A DNA stretch of 64,000 nucleotides from Medicago truncatula (taxonomy: Eukaryota > Streptophyta > Magnoliopsida > Fabales > Fabaceae): NCBI RefSeq assembly GCF_003473485.1, contig NC_053047.1, positions 263,001 to 327,000 on the forward strand, in the 5' to 3' direction. Positions 47,801 through 59,924 of this stretch are shown piece by piece (position 1 is the stretch's first letter; every line of letters begins with the position of its first letter). The translations under genes were made by a program, and so were the position numbers. Under the pieces are notes generated by a model. That model was given only the letters and a program-made list of their open reading frames with translations, searched no databases and was not told the origin of the DNA.

Positions 47801-47939
47801 TCTTATGAAATTATGTGATTTTTTCAGAAACATGTTGAAAAAAAAGTTTATGTCTCATTTTGGATAAAATTCAAGTTCATTTTAGAGAGCTTAGACCATC
47901 TTTCTTTAATTATATCCTTGCTTAAATGAACTCAACTCT
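47801..47939 (+). repeat. Direct repeat copy 2
   Basis: Partner of 45361-45497, differing at few positions by eye (for example agagcttagacc against agtttagacc). Confidence 0.85.
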
Positions 47940-48508
47940 GCCACATCATTCTCATGCAATCAATTCGTACTCCAACAGTGAACTCTTAAAGCACTCTTCA
48001 AAATTTGCACTTGATTTTGTTTTGAATTGTTTAAATAAATAATTATTAAGCTATTTATTTTCTCAATACATATAAAAAATGTTAAAAAATATACCAAATT
48101 TATTTTAACTATTTTTATGGAACAATTGATTGTTTCAATGTTTAACACCTTAAATTAAGAGGTATCAATTCAATGGCTAAAATTTTATTTTGTAATCTTA
48201 AAGCAAATAGTTCTAATGCATATTAGACAATTGTAATATGCATTAATGTAATTGCTATTAATAAAATTCTCCTTACCTTTTGTCAACAAAAAAAAAAAAT
48301 TATCCTTACCTCAACTTGTTCTTAAAAAAAAAAAAAATCCTTAATTATCTAAAAAATTTAGAACTTCTAGATACTTAATATGGTTCAGATTACCGACCCC
48401 AAGAGTTGACCTGCCGATGTAAGTTTGAGATTTAAGAGTGTGCTTCTCTATGGACAGATCTAAATTACTAACAATTTATGAGTCAGTCTTCGTACACAGT
48501 TTTGCTCT

Positions 48509-49964
48509 GACTTCAATTAAGGACTATTACTTTTCCCACCCTGCTGTCTCCTCGCGCATCCTGCAAAATTTACTAAAATACCCCTGGTCCGGATTATGTA
48601 ATCCGGACCAGATTGTTAGTGTTTCCGGAAACAGAAATCCGGATTAGATGTTAATGTAATTTTATGTGTCTTTCTTTAATGTCAATGGTCTCTGTTGACC
48701 GTTATATGAACCCCGCACAAGCTGCAATGCATTGCAATTGCAGAGTTCCTATGAACGGTCAACAATGACCATGACACCATCGACACCCCTAAAAAACTAA
48801 AAAACATTTGAAGAAAATGGAAGAAAAGAGGTGAAGTGAAGAATGAAGGTATTTGTTGAAAATGGAAGCCTATTTATAGCCTAAAACAAGTCCTAGGTCA
48901 TTAATACAATCAATGAAAACGTGTTGGTGGTTGTTATAACCGTCCAAACTTACATTAATGACTCTGAATGTTTCTGGAGCTTACATTCCGGAATTTCCTT
49001 AGCCCTACAGGAAGTGCCAACTTTTCTCTCGTTCCCATCATTATCGCAATAATCCGGAAAATATATTCCGGAAAACAAGTGTGCATTCTGGATTTTATAT
49101 TCCGGAATGCATCAGTCATGGCGGTGGTCTGCACCACACGTTTTTGTCGGTGGTCTAGTCAAAAAAACGTGGTAAAACGCATTTTTTGACTGCATTTATG
49201 GCCTCCCAACCGTTTTTGACCCACCCCTCCCTATAAATAGCCTTCCAAACCCCACCATTTCTCACACCATCCTCTCCCACCCTCTCCTCCTCTTCTTCCT
49301 TCTACAACCATGGTTTTCCATCGTTGTCCTTTCATAGACAAGGGCCTCGTTGAAAACTTCCAGGGTTTGTATGAACAGTCAATGAGGATGGAACCGCGTT
49401 GCAACGAAGCGCGGTTTATCTAAGGGTCATGTGGGTCGGTGTGGTTCTTAGCTTGGCCTGTCTGGGCGTAAGTTTGAGCACCCCCCACCTCCCTCAGGGG
49501 CATTGTTCTCTTCTTCCTGCCCTCCTCTTCCCTCCTCCTCCGGTTTTCCTCCAATAGGCAAACGACTGGTATGTTCCATCACATACCAGTGGTTAGGCTC
49601 TTAGGAGATTAGAATTAGGCTCATAGGTGATTAAAAATAGATTTAGGATCTTATGTAATAAGCTTAAAAAGCTTGAAAATTATTGTAATGTATTGTTCAT
49701 ATATTAATAAAATGAGTTGTTTTTATGTTTGTGTCTTTTTATTTATGTTTTTTATTTTATTTGCATTTTATTTTACGAATTTTGAAGATTAAAAGTGCAA
49801 AAGTTCTGGTAAAATATTATTCTGGATTTTCAAATCCGAAAACATCTGCAAAATTCTAACAATGCAATCCGGAAAACGAAATTCGGACCAAGGGTAAAAT
49901 TGGAAAAAAATAGGGCGTGCGAGGAAAGACATAAGATGAGAAAAGTAATAGTCTTAATTAAGTC
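48509..49964. mobile_element. Long-TIR element, probably non-autonomous Mutator-like
   Basis: The left end gacttcaattaaggactatt-acttttc... pairs with the right end whose complement reads gacttaattaagactattac-ttttct.... Pairing continues about 85 bases to ccctggtccggatt and its partner ccttggtccgaatt. The 1.46-kb body is full of tccgga words and has a CT-rich run before ccatggttttccatcg (about 49310). The frames there have no recognisable domain. No 9-bp duplication was seen at the proposed ends. Confidence 0.68.
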
Positions 49965-50041
49965 GTCGAATCAAATGTTAGATATACTTTTGAAGCCCAT
50001 GGGCTTATTTGACAAAAAGCCCAATCTAACATCAAAAACAA

Positions 50042-50783
50042 GAAGATTGCTTTTTAGGCCCCCCCAATATCTCTTTAGGCCCCCTAAAAATACAAAAATA
50101 ACCTTTATAATACATCCGGTAGTGCATTTTAAATTTTCACATTTTACACCTTCGGTATGTACATACCGGAGGCACATTTACAAATTTTCACGTTTATCGC
50201 ATTCGGTAGTTATGTTCTGAAGGAACATTCATTTTGCGATTTCTCAATTACACCTCCGGTATATATATACCGTACTCCACCCACGTTGTTATCTGTATAA
50301 AATGGTGCAGTTTTTTAAGAGTTATTTTCTAAGCTTCAATATTGTTCCATACCTTGCGTTTTTTGGCCAATTTTTGTTGTGTTTTCATCACAATTAATAG
50401 AACAAATGGCGTCAATCTTTACTCAATTGCAATCATTTAGAAGGTAAACCTTGCTTCTTCCTCTCTCGTATTGTTTCTGCATAACTTTTTTAGAGTTCTG
50501 TCATATTCAATGAAAAGTTTGATCCTTTTATTTCTGTAAATTTTATGCACCCTACCAAAAGTTTGTGAATTTTCCAACATAGCAGAACATGTACATTTAA
50601 ATAACATAATGCGATAAACGCGAAAATTTGTAAATGTGCCTCTGGTATGTACATACCGAAGGTGTAAAATGTGAAAATTTAAAATGCACTACCGGTATGT
50701 AACTACCGGATGTATTATAAAGGTTATTTTTGTATTTTTAGGGGGCCTAAAGAGATATTGGGGGGGCCTAAAAAGCAATCTTC
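50042..50783. mobile_element. Mutator-like MITE with long TIRs and 9-bp duplication
   Basis: A 742-bp element flanked by caaaaacaa at 50033-50041 and 50784-50792. The ends gaagattgctttttaggc and gcctaaaaagcaatcttc are perfect inverses. Inverted pairing continues through ctttaggccccctaaaaata, cttcggtatgtacatacc and atttacaaattttc for about 165 bases per arm. The centre has a short atggcgtcaatcttt stretch without a domain. It ends about 230 bases before the GC6 start codon. Confidence 0.9.
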
Positions 50784-51011
50784 CAAAAACAAACATTTGT
50801 CAAACAAACTAGAGTAACGTGTCTCTCTCATACAAATCTTCTTCAATCATGAACAACAACAAAGCAGAAACCTTCTTCTGATTCGAACCTTAAGACACGA
50901 AATTTTGTCCCAACACAAATTAGGGTTCTTAAAAATTCCCAATTTCGATTTTCATCAATTCAATTCAGATTTGCTTCGATTTTATTTTCTTCTTCAAGGA
51001 ATCTGTTAGCT

Positions 51012-54000
51012 ATGAAAATGGATTTAATGTCTGGTTACAAGGTATTTTCTTCCACCCTAGTTACCCTCTTCAGTAGTTAATTTTCTGAATTTTGATTCAG
51101 TGCATTGTATGTATCAATTTAACAGTGATCATGACTAGATTAGGGTAATTAATCATTGTTTTGAAATTAATTAATCTGTTAAGTTTGTATAGTTTAACAT
51201 GTTAATCTTTCTCATTATATTGTATTCATTTGACAGTGATCAATGATCATCACTAGATTAGTCTATTAATTTTGTATGTTTTATAGTTTAAGATGTTGAT
51301 CTTTCTCAGTACATTGTTTATAGTTTATAGATTGGAGCCTCTTTGTTAAAGTGTTTTTTTTGTGGAAAAATGTATTTTTTTAAACAAAAAAATCACTTTT
51401 AGAAAAAGATGTGGAAAATAAGCTTAGGTGGTTTCTGCATGTAGATAGAAGAATTGTAGATTCTGTAGTGAGGAGAGTAATGATTTGATCGAAATATGGT
51501 TTACAATTGAACATTCTGGCGTAATTTGATCCATTTAGCCGACTTTCACTTGGTTAGAAACGACTTGTTTGTTACAAATTTTCAAAAAACTTACAATGTG
51601 AAAAAAAATCTAAAAACTGGCTTCTCCAGAAAATAATTTTGATAACCGAGTTTTTTTAAAAAAAAAAGTGATTTTCTTGCTAGTAAACAAACACAGCTTC
51701 TGCTTTTCTAAAAAAATTCTAAAAATTGATCTCTAAGTTATTGAGTATCAAAATCAATTTTTTATAATCCGTAACAAATGGGTTCTTTATCTATTAATTT
51801 TGCACAGGGTGTTGTTGGACTTGTTTTTGGCAACGAGAATTCTTCAAATGAAGATAGGTAAGTTAAAGTTTCAATTTTGTTGTCAATTTTTGGTTCCGTT
51901 TTTTATCCTTTATGTTAGTATACTTAGTGATATATTTCTTGTCAATATTATGTATCAATAGGTATGTTGAGCGTTTGCTTGATCGGATAAACAATGGTAA
52001 ACTACCTGATGACAGGAGAAATGCTATTACTGAGCTTCAGGCTGTTGTCTCAGAAAATAAAGCTTTCCAGTTAGCATTTGGGGCAATGGGTATATCCCTT
52101 TTCTCTCAAACAAATTGTTTTAGTTTCTTTTGTTTTTCTTATGAATTATGTTTGATGCATCTTTGTAGGTTTTCCTATAATGTTGGGCGTCTTAAAGGAA
52201 GAACGTAATGACGTTGAAATGGTGACAACATTCTTCCCCGTTATGTTTACCGTCTATTTTTGTTTTTTGCCTGTGTTTTCAAGGATCCACACCGATTAGT
52301 TAGTTTATAATTAGACAATAGATGAAAAAAGGAAAAGATTTAAATTTAAATACGTGAACTTGTTTTTTAAAAAGTTGATTATTAGATTCACAACTACCGT
52401 CCTTAATATATGACTTTTTTATTTAGCAAATCGGAATTGGTACTGTGGTCGAATTTTACATATATCTATCATGAATAAATAGCAAATTTTTGTTTGCGGT
52501 TATTGAATTAAAACAATTCATTATTAATATCTTGCTGCTATTCCTTGTTCTACACACTCTATCAACCATCCTTTCCCTATATGTACCATTATATAGCAAG
52601 TCCTACTGGCAAGTTAATTGGAAATTATATCCGTGCAGGTTCGTGGTGCCTTGGAAACTCTTGTCAGTGCATTGACTCCTATTAATCATCCAAAAGGACC
52701 AAGTAATGAAGTTCAACCAGATTTGATGAATACTGATTTACTCTCTAGAGAAGAAGAAAGCATCCCTCTTCTTCTAAGTTTGTTGGTAAGAATTTCTTTA
52801 CCAAAATCATGGGATGTATTCTCATTTATATCGCTGAAAGTTTCCTGTACTTTAGACTTGTGCATACAAGTCATAAAGTTTCTTAGTTTATGACTTTTCC
52901 TCTGGATATTTTGACAGGAAGAGGATGATTTTTATGTACGATATTATACTCTGCAAATATTGACTGCCCTTCTCAGCAATTCTCGACAGAGGTATTAGTT
53001 TACTAGTTTCCTAGGTATTCCTAAAATTGTTATATCATCTTGCTTGGAAAGGACCCTCCTTGACTTTTTCTTTAGGTTACAGGAAACTATATTGACTATC
53101 CCCCGCGGTATAACTCGGCTAATGGACATGCTTATGGATCGTGAGGTTCGGGACTTGAAAACTTTGCAATAATCTCAACAAAAATTCAAACTATACAGTT
53201 GTTAAATCATTTCCACTCATAATTACTTGTTGATTGTTAGCTGTTATTGATTATGAAAAAATGATCACTGTTTACCTTCCAGGTGATAAGAAATGAGGCC
53301 TTACTGCTTCTTACTCACCTGACCCGTGAAGCTGAGGTAACCTTTTTGCTCTAACATAAATGTTTTCCCCCACTTCACCTTATTTTTTTAAGGGTTAATG
53401 GTGCTTTAGCCCCCTGTAATATATGTCATTTTTGGTTTTCCCCCCTGTAAAATATTTTTTTTGATTTACCCCCCTGTAAAATATTTTTTTTTTGGAATAC
53501 CCCCCTAATTGGTCATAAAAAAACGAAAAAATTCTAAAAAAAACAAATAAAGTCGTTTTTTTATGACCTATTAGGGGGTATTCCAAAAAAAATAAAATTA
53601 CAGGGGGGTAAATCAAAAAAAATATTTTACAGGGGGGAAAACCAAAAATGACCTATATTACAGGGGGGGTAAAGCACCATTAACCCTTTTTTTAAAACTT
53701 TTTTCATTATGCGGTGAAATTTTCTCATCTAAATAAATTTAATGGTTACAGGAGATCCAAAAGATTGTCGTCTTTGAAGGTGCATATGAGAAGATATTCA
53801 GTATCATAAGGGAGGAGGGAAATTCAGATGGTGGTGTAGTTGTGCAGGTGAGGCAAGGCTACTCTATTACAGTGCTTATTCAATTTGCTTTATATAGCTT
53901 TTGGTCTAAATAATTCGTTGGTCACTTTTCAGGACTGCCTTGAATTGTTGAACAATTTGATTCGTAGCAATGTATCCAATCAGGTTTGTTGACTCTGTCG

Positions 54001-57000
54001 TGTTTGTTAAGTTTATACCTGATTATGATTAATACTGATTTCAACTATTCGTGGTTCAGGTACTACTCAGAGAGACCATAGGATTTGATTCATTGATATT
54101 GATTTTGAAGCTGAGAGGAAGTTCTTACTCTTTTACTCAACAAAAGGTTGGATTCTTTCAATTTTTTTTACTTACTTTGTGCTATTAGTGAACCCTTATA
54201 GCTAACTCTTGTTATAAACACCATGCCAGTAGACAATCAATCTACTCAGTGCATTAGAAACCATTAAATTGTTACTAAAGGGAGGTTCTGAGGCTGATCC
54301 TGGGAAAGATGCTAATAAACAGAAAAATAAGACAGCTCTGGTTCAGGTTTGTAAAACTCTCAGTCTTATTATGATGATGATTGCATAGATGAGGAATCTG
54401 CCTCTGGTGAACTTATCCTTCTGTTTTGTGGAATTGCATGTAGAAAAAGGTACTGGACAGTATGTTGATATTAGGTGTTGAAAGCCAATGGGTACCTGTT
54501 GCAGTTCGCTGTGCGGTAAGATAACACTCCTCTCACAATGTATAGACACATCGGCTTAATATATAATATTGTTTAATGTTTAACGAATTATTTGATCTTA
54601 TATTTTCACTATAAATTTAGTTTAGTATTCGCATCTTTCATTCTATTACAAATGACATCTAGACATGGTTGTATATCTTTGTTCTGTTTGATGTTTTAAC
54701 CTTTTAAGTAATGACAAAGTGATGTCCATGCATGAGTGATAGTAGCTGTTGTTCTAAACGTTTGTGTATAAGTTTGGCAATATTAAGTATTCTTCTTGAT
54801 AAATCGGTGGAACTTGGAGTCTACTTGGGTTATAAAATAGTCATTGAATCCAATTTTCTTTGGCTTCATATGCATTTCAAAAGAGCATTTCGTTTTTTAG
54901 TTATAGTTGTAGTGCCTTTCCCAGTTTCTGTTCTATGACATCAATCCAATTTTTTTTTCTTCTTTCTGAAAGGCTTAGTTTGTATGAAAATTATCAATTA
55001 TTATGAAGTATGAAGGGGTGCTCAATTTTGTGTTGATGAACTTTCTCTCATTAGGCATTGAGATGTATTGGGGATTTAATTGCTGGAGATTCAAAGAATC
55101 TCGATCTTCTTGCTAGCAAAGTTCTTGGAGAGGAGCCGCAGGCCGAACCTGCTCTGAATTCTATACTTAGAATAATTTTGAGGTCTTCTAGCATGCAAGA
55201 GTTCATTGCCGCTGATGATGTTTTCAAAAACTTTTGCGAGGTTGGTTATGCATACTTCTTTATCTTGAGTTTCTTTTATTTTATTTTTAAAAGCATTCAT
55301 TGATACCATACATATTACATAATTTAAGAGCTGATAAATTTGGTTAGTGCACATTAATGCTTTTGACTGCCTATGTTTCATTTCTGCTTCTTTTTTAACT
55401 TATTCCTTTCTTGATTAACGTTATCTAAATCAGAAAAATGCTGATGGCCAAGCAATGCTAGCGTCTACGCTAATTCCGCAACCATATTCCATAAATCGTT
55501 CATTCCATGAGGAGGATGTTCATATGTCTTTTGGAAGGTTTGTTTTGTTGGTTGTGCTTTAATGCCGTGCTAATTGAATTTTTTTTGATGATGTGTTATT
55601 TTAATTTTATTATACAACAAGTTCTTGTTCATGTTTGTTTCCTAAATCATAACATTTCCGTTAGTATGCTATCTTCTTTCACCTTTAATTTCGTTATTTG
55701 TTTCTCTTTCAGCATGCTATTACACGGTCTTACGTTGGGTGAAAATGATGGTGATCTTGAGGTATGTGATACTTCTTTTTTTTTTTTGTGTGTGTGTGTG
55801 TGTTTCATATTCCAGATTTGTTTGGATTACCTGGCTAATGTTATGTTAAATATGTAGACTTGTAGCAGAGCTGCTAGTGTTCTATCTCATATATTGAAGG
55901 ATAATCTCCAATGCAAGGAAAGGGTATGTTAATAGTTCCCTGCTTCATTGCATTTTTAGCTTTATTTTACTATCAGTTTTAGCAGATGTAATGTAAGGAC
56001 TACAGAATACATTCTGATTGACTTTTTGCTTGAATGATTTGTATTTGTTTTATAACAAAAACATTTATCATATAAAAATCAATGTATTCATCTTGAACTT
56101 TAACATGATAATTTTATTAACTATAGATTTCTACTATAGAAAAGTATTCTATTGTATGAGTATTTCTTATCCAATTTAAGCTTTTACTCCAAATGAAATG
56201 AAAAAAGAAAATTGTCTCCACTCTCTAATTTTAAGGGACCTGTTTCTTTAAGCTGACGTCTCTTGCATGCTATAGCTTATTGAAATTGAGAAATTAGTTA
56301 GGTTCTCTTTTTCTGGCAAAGAAACTAATAGGTGTATTGTTAGCATGTTCTCTTTGATCTATGTAACATATCTATCTTTACTTTCCCTTTTCTGTTTCCA
56401 TTTGTTAGTAGTTGAATGGAAATTTTGTGACACCATTTGGTAAATTGTGTCTCCCATGCTTTTCCTGTGTCGGTAATTGGGCTTTTTGCATACTATATCT
56501 TGTTGGGTTTTACTTTTACTGCTGATGTACTTATTTTTGCTGGAATATTGCAAGTCTAAAACTTCTTATGTTTAAACAACAATTGTTGATTAAAGGTAAT
56601 CAGATTAAATAAACTTAAGGGGGAAGTAATACACTAGTGAGGACATTTAGATTAATCTTCTGTGCATGAAGTTTTTAATTTTCTATTCGATAATGAATAA
56701 TATTAGCATCAATAAATACTCTCACCGGAGATCTCCTGCCTTTTGTTAGTGCAAGTTTTACTTACATGTATATGAGTTACTTCAGACCATCATGCTTTTC
56801 ATCTTTCTCACTCTCACTTTTATAATTTTTTGATGTAATATTCTTTGATGTTCTTATGCATTTACTTGAAGGATAATCCAAATGTTACTTTTGCTATTTT
56901 TGTATGGTTTACATCATAAATTATTCATACTATTGCTTTTGTAAATGAAGTTAATTCTTGTATGTGTTATTCAGAATTTTATGGTAATGCCTTTAATTTC

Positions 57001-59032
57001 TTAATTATGTCTTTTCTTTCTCTCTTTTTTTGGAGTAGTTATTTATGCGGTTAGCCATGCCACATCAGTGTTTACCTATTGGTTTCTTTTGCACTAGATA
57101 TTTCCCCCCATACATTTATACATAATAACAGTATGAATGGTAAGATTAAGGAAAGGAAGAAGTGAAATTTAGGTGCTCAGAGAAATGTTATAAAAAATGT
57201 TTCAGGTTTTGCGAATTGAAATTGAGGCACCCATGCAATCATTAGGAGCTGCAGAACCATTAATGCATCGAATGGTGAAATATTTGGCCCTCGCCTCTTC
57301 AATGAAATCCAAAGATGGAAAGTCTAATCCATCAGGAAATTCATATGCTCAAGCTATTATTTTGAAATTGCTGGTTACCTGGATAGCAGATTGCCCCAAT
57401 GCAGTGCACTGCTTCCTAGATGCTCGACCCCACCTTACTTATCTTCTTGAGCTAGTATCAAATCTGTCGGAAACAGTTTGTATCAGGGGTTTTGCTGCAG
57501 TTGTGTTGGGCGAATGTGTGATCTATAACAAATCCACAGATAGCGGGAAAGATGCATTTGCCATTGTTGATATAATAAGTCAGAAAATTGGGCTTAGTTC
57601 GTACTTCTTAAAATTTGATGAGATGCACAAGAGTTTTGTTTTCGCTAACGTTGGGTCATCACTCACACATAGATCGTTCTCGAGATCTTCAGCAGCTAGC
57701 ATGGCAGATATTCAAGATGTAGATGAGAATGATTTGTCAGAAAAGAAAAATACGGATGATCCAATTCTCACTACAATTTTGGATTCTTACTTTGTGAATT
57801 TTGTGAAAAGACTGGAGGAAAATATTAGAGAACAGATTGTGGAAGTTTATAGTCGTCCAAAAACCCAGGTAACAGTAGTGCCAGAAGAAATAGAGCAGAA
57901 GAGAGGCGAAAGTGATGGTGAATATATAAAGCGGCTGAAAGCTTTTGTTGAGAAGCAGCACTCTGAGATACAGGTATTATTTGTGCTAGTCTATTCCTCT
58001 CAAAGTATATATACAAGGATAAGTCATGAATCTGTTCCTTTCATGTAGTCTCCCTCACTGTATAATTAACAACGTAGAGAATAGATGTTCTAAAATCAAC
58101 CTTCAAATTCAGAGTATTTAGTTCCGTAGTTTTTTATTAACATTGTCATTTATGTAATGTGAAATTTTGGAGTTGTTTTTAAATGGTATGTGTATCATAA
58201 GATTACAAAAAACATTCTTGAGGTGTTAAGTACGATGTACTGCTGTGAACTTACATCTTTGTTGATTTGTTCAGCAAGTTAAGTTTGTTTCTGATGGTTT
58301 TCTGATTAATAACAGTACCTTAGGTTTGTTCAGCAAGAATATCTATAATTCATAGAAAAATAAGAAGTGTGTAGAACTGCAGGAGCCAGTGCTCTTGAAC
58401 AAATTTATCAATATGGTTTGACTATTCATGATATGTGTTTGATTTAGTGATTATTTATTTTATTTTTATTTTCATCGTCTCAGGATCTAGTTATTCGAAA
58501 TGGTACATTGGCCGAGGACCTGGCTAAGACAGGTAGTAGTTTCCAGTCTGAGCAAAGAGTAAGTGGAGGCATGGACAGAGTCCAAATAGAGACACTCCGC
58601 AGAGATCTCCAAGAAGCATCTAAAAGGTTGGAGTTGCTTAAGGCAGAAAAGGCCAAAATTGAATCCGAGGCAACTATGTATCAAAATTTAGCTGGAAAGA
58701 TGGAATCTGATCTACAGAGTCTGTCCGATGCATACAATAGCCTTGAGCAATCTAATCTCCAACTGGAGAATGAGGTGAAAGCACTGAGGGGAGAAGGGCC
58801 CTCAACATTCCCGGACGTGGAGGCAATAAAAGCTGAAGCAAGGGAAGAAGCTCTGAAGGAGAGTGAAGGTGAACTGAATGATCTGCTTGTATGCCTCGGG
58901 CAAGAACAAAGCAAGGTGGATAGACTTAGTGCTAGGTTGTTGGAGTTGGGAGAGGATGTTGACCAACTACTTGATGGCATTGGAGATGATGCTGGAGCTG
59001 CTGAAGATGTCGAAGACGAGGATGATGATTAA
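51012..59032 (+). CDS. GC6: Golgin candidate 6 / MAG4, plant p115 (Uso1) vesicle-tethering factor
   Basis: A peripheral Golgi tether for ER-derived vesicles. Nineteen exons (51012-51041, 51808-51857, 51962-52089, 52169-52221, 52639-52785, 52918-52991, 53076-53145, 53283-53336, 53752-53847, 53933-53983, 54060-54146, 54233-54346, 54444-54515, 55055-55240, 55434-55537, 55713-55761, 55858-55923, 57206-57973, 58484-59032) join in frame to 915 residues, about the Arabidopsis length. Residues 1-640 form the armadillo-like globular head (RYVERLLDRINNGKLPDDRR, YTLQILTALLSNSRQRLQ, GITRLMDMLMDREVIRNEALLLLTHL in pieces, SILRIILRSSSMQEF). About 690-880 is a coiled coil (IETLRRDLQEASKRLELLKA). The acidic end (EDVEDEDDD) matches Uso1/p115. 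The true start may be the Met two codons later (MDLMSGYKG). Two Mutator-like elements lie just upstream. Confidence 0.96.
53391..53687. mobile_element. Near-perfect hairpin MITE in GC6 intron 8
   Basis: About 297 bp. Ends agggttaatggtgctttagc and gctttaccccccc-type right end (gtaaagcaccattaaccct) are inverted. Pairing continues through tacccccctgtaaaatat, ggaatacccccctaat and a short loop around 53545. By eye fewer than one position in ten differs, so it inserted recently. Confidence 0.85.
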
Positions 59033-59924
59033 TATATTTTTATTTGTCTCACTTTATACATTTAATGTTAAATTGTACAGCTAACAAAATCTATGGAGAA
59101 TGGAGACATTCCATGGTTGGATTTTAAATTATGATTTCTTCAAGACCTGTTTCTTGCTGATTCTATTTTGCAATATTCAGGTGTGATAAATCTGTCTCTA
59201 ATGCGTTTTATTTTCTTTCTTCTTTGTCGTGTTAGCCAATCGAGCTTGCGAGAAAGAAATTTAAGGCAAGCATTTGTATTCTGTTGAATGTTTTTACATG
59301 AGGATATACTATTGCAAGTGTCTGTAAATTTATGTTATTTTTACCACATTCATCAAATAGTCCAAAAACAACAGTAAATTTACTTACATCACAAGTTACA
59401 ACAAGTAATAATTAAAAATTAAGTAAATTATTCTGCAATTCGAGAAGGTAAAAATGTAGATAGAAACATGTTCATGATCACAATTCACAAGGTCACAAAA
59501 TTTGCAGGTTCTCCAAACATAAAGCACAAGGCCACAATTTGCAGGTTCTCCAAACAAAAAGCGTCGATAAAAAAGAAAAATTTAATGTTCTTGTTCATAA
59601 CAGAAGAATTCGAAACATGTATGCACAGCATCACCAGTTTCCATTCTCTGAAGATTTTCATTGGTACTTAACAAATACACAAAAATTGCTAAGCAATTGT
59701 CATAGCATCATGCCATCAAGCAAAACATCTCTTAATCATTGGAAAAGGGTATCGGCATGGCATTGATCAAGCACACCTTATTGCTGTCTTAAGGCAATGT
59801 AACCCTATGAAGAGGAACTATAGTCTATATATATATGGACAAGCTATTGCATTATGATTGTGCACTTTAAAGTGTACACATAATATGTATAAATCTTTGT
59901 TGATTTAACTCCATCGATTACAGT
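59033..59924. other. Convergent intergenic stretch between GC6 and epimerase genes
   Basis: Contains 3' flanks of both genes. A tandem duplication of about 36 bp lies at 59487-59562 (aatttgcaggttctccaaac twice). A tatatatatat run is at 59827-59838. No gene seen. Confidence 0.6.
59487..59562 (+). repeat. Tandem duplication, about 36 bp x 2
   Basis: caaggtcaca-aaatttgcag-gttctccaaacataaagc is followed by caaggccaca-atttgcaggt-tctccaaacaaaaagc. Confidence 0.85.

Noticed and set aside
57737-58016. Minus-strand frames of 63-74 residues within GC6 exon 18
   Set aside because: Antisense shadows of a 768-base coding exon.
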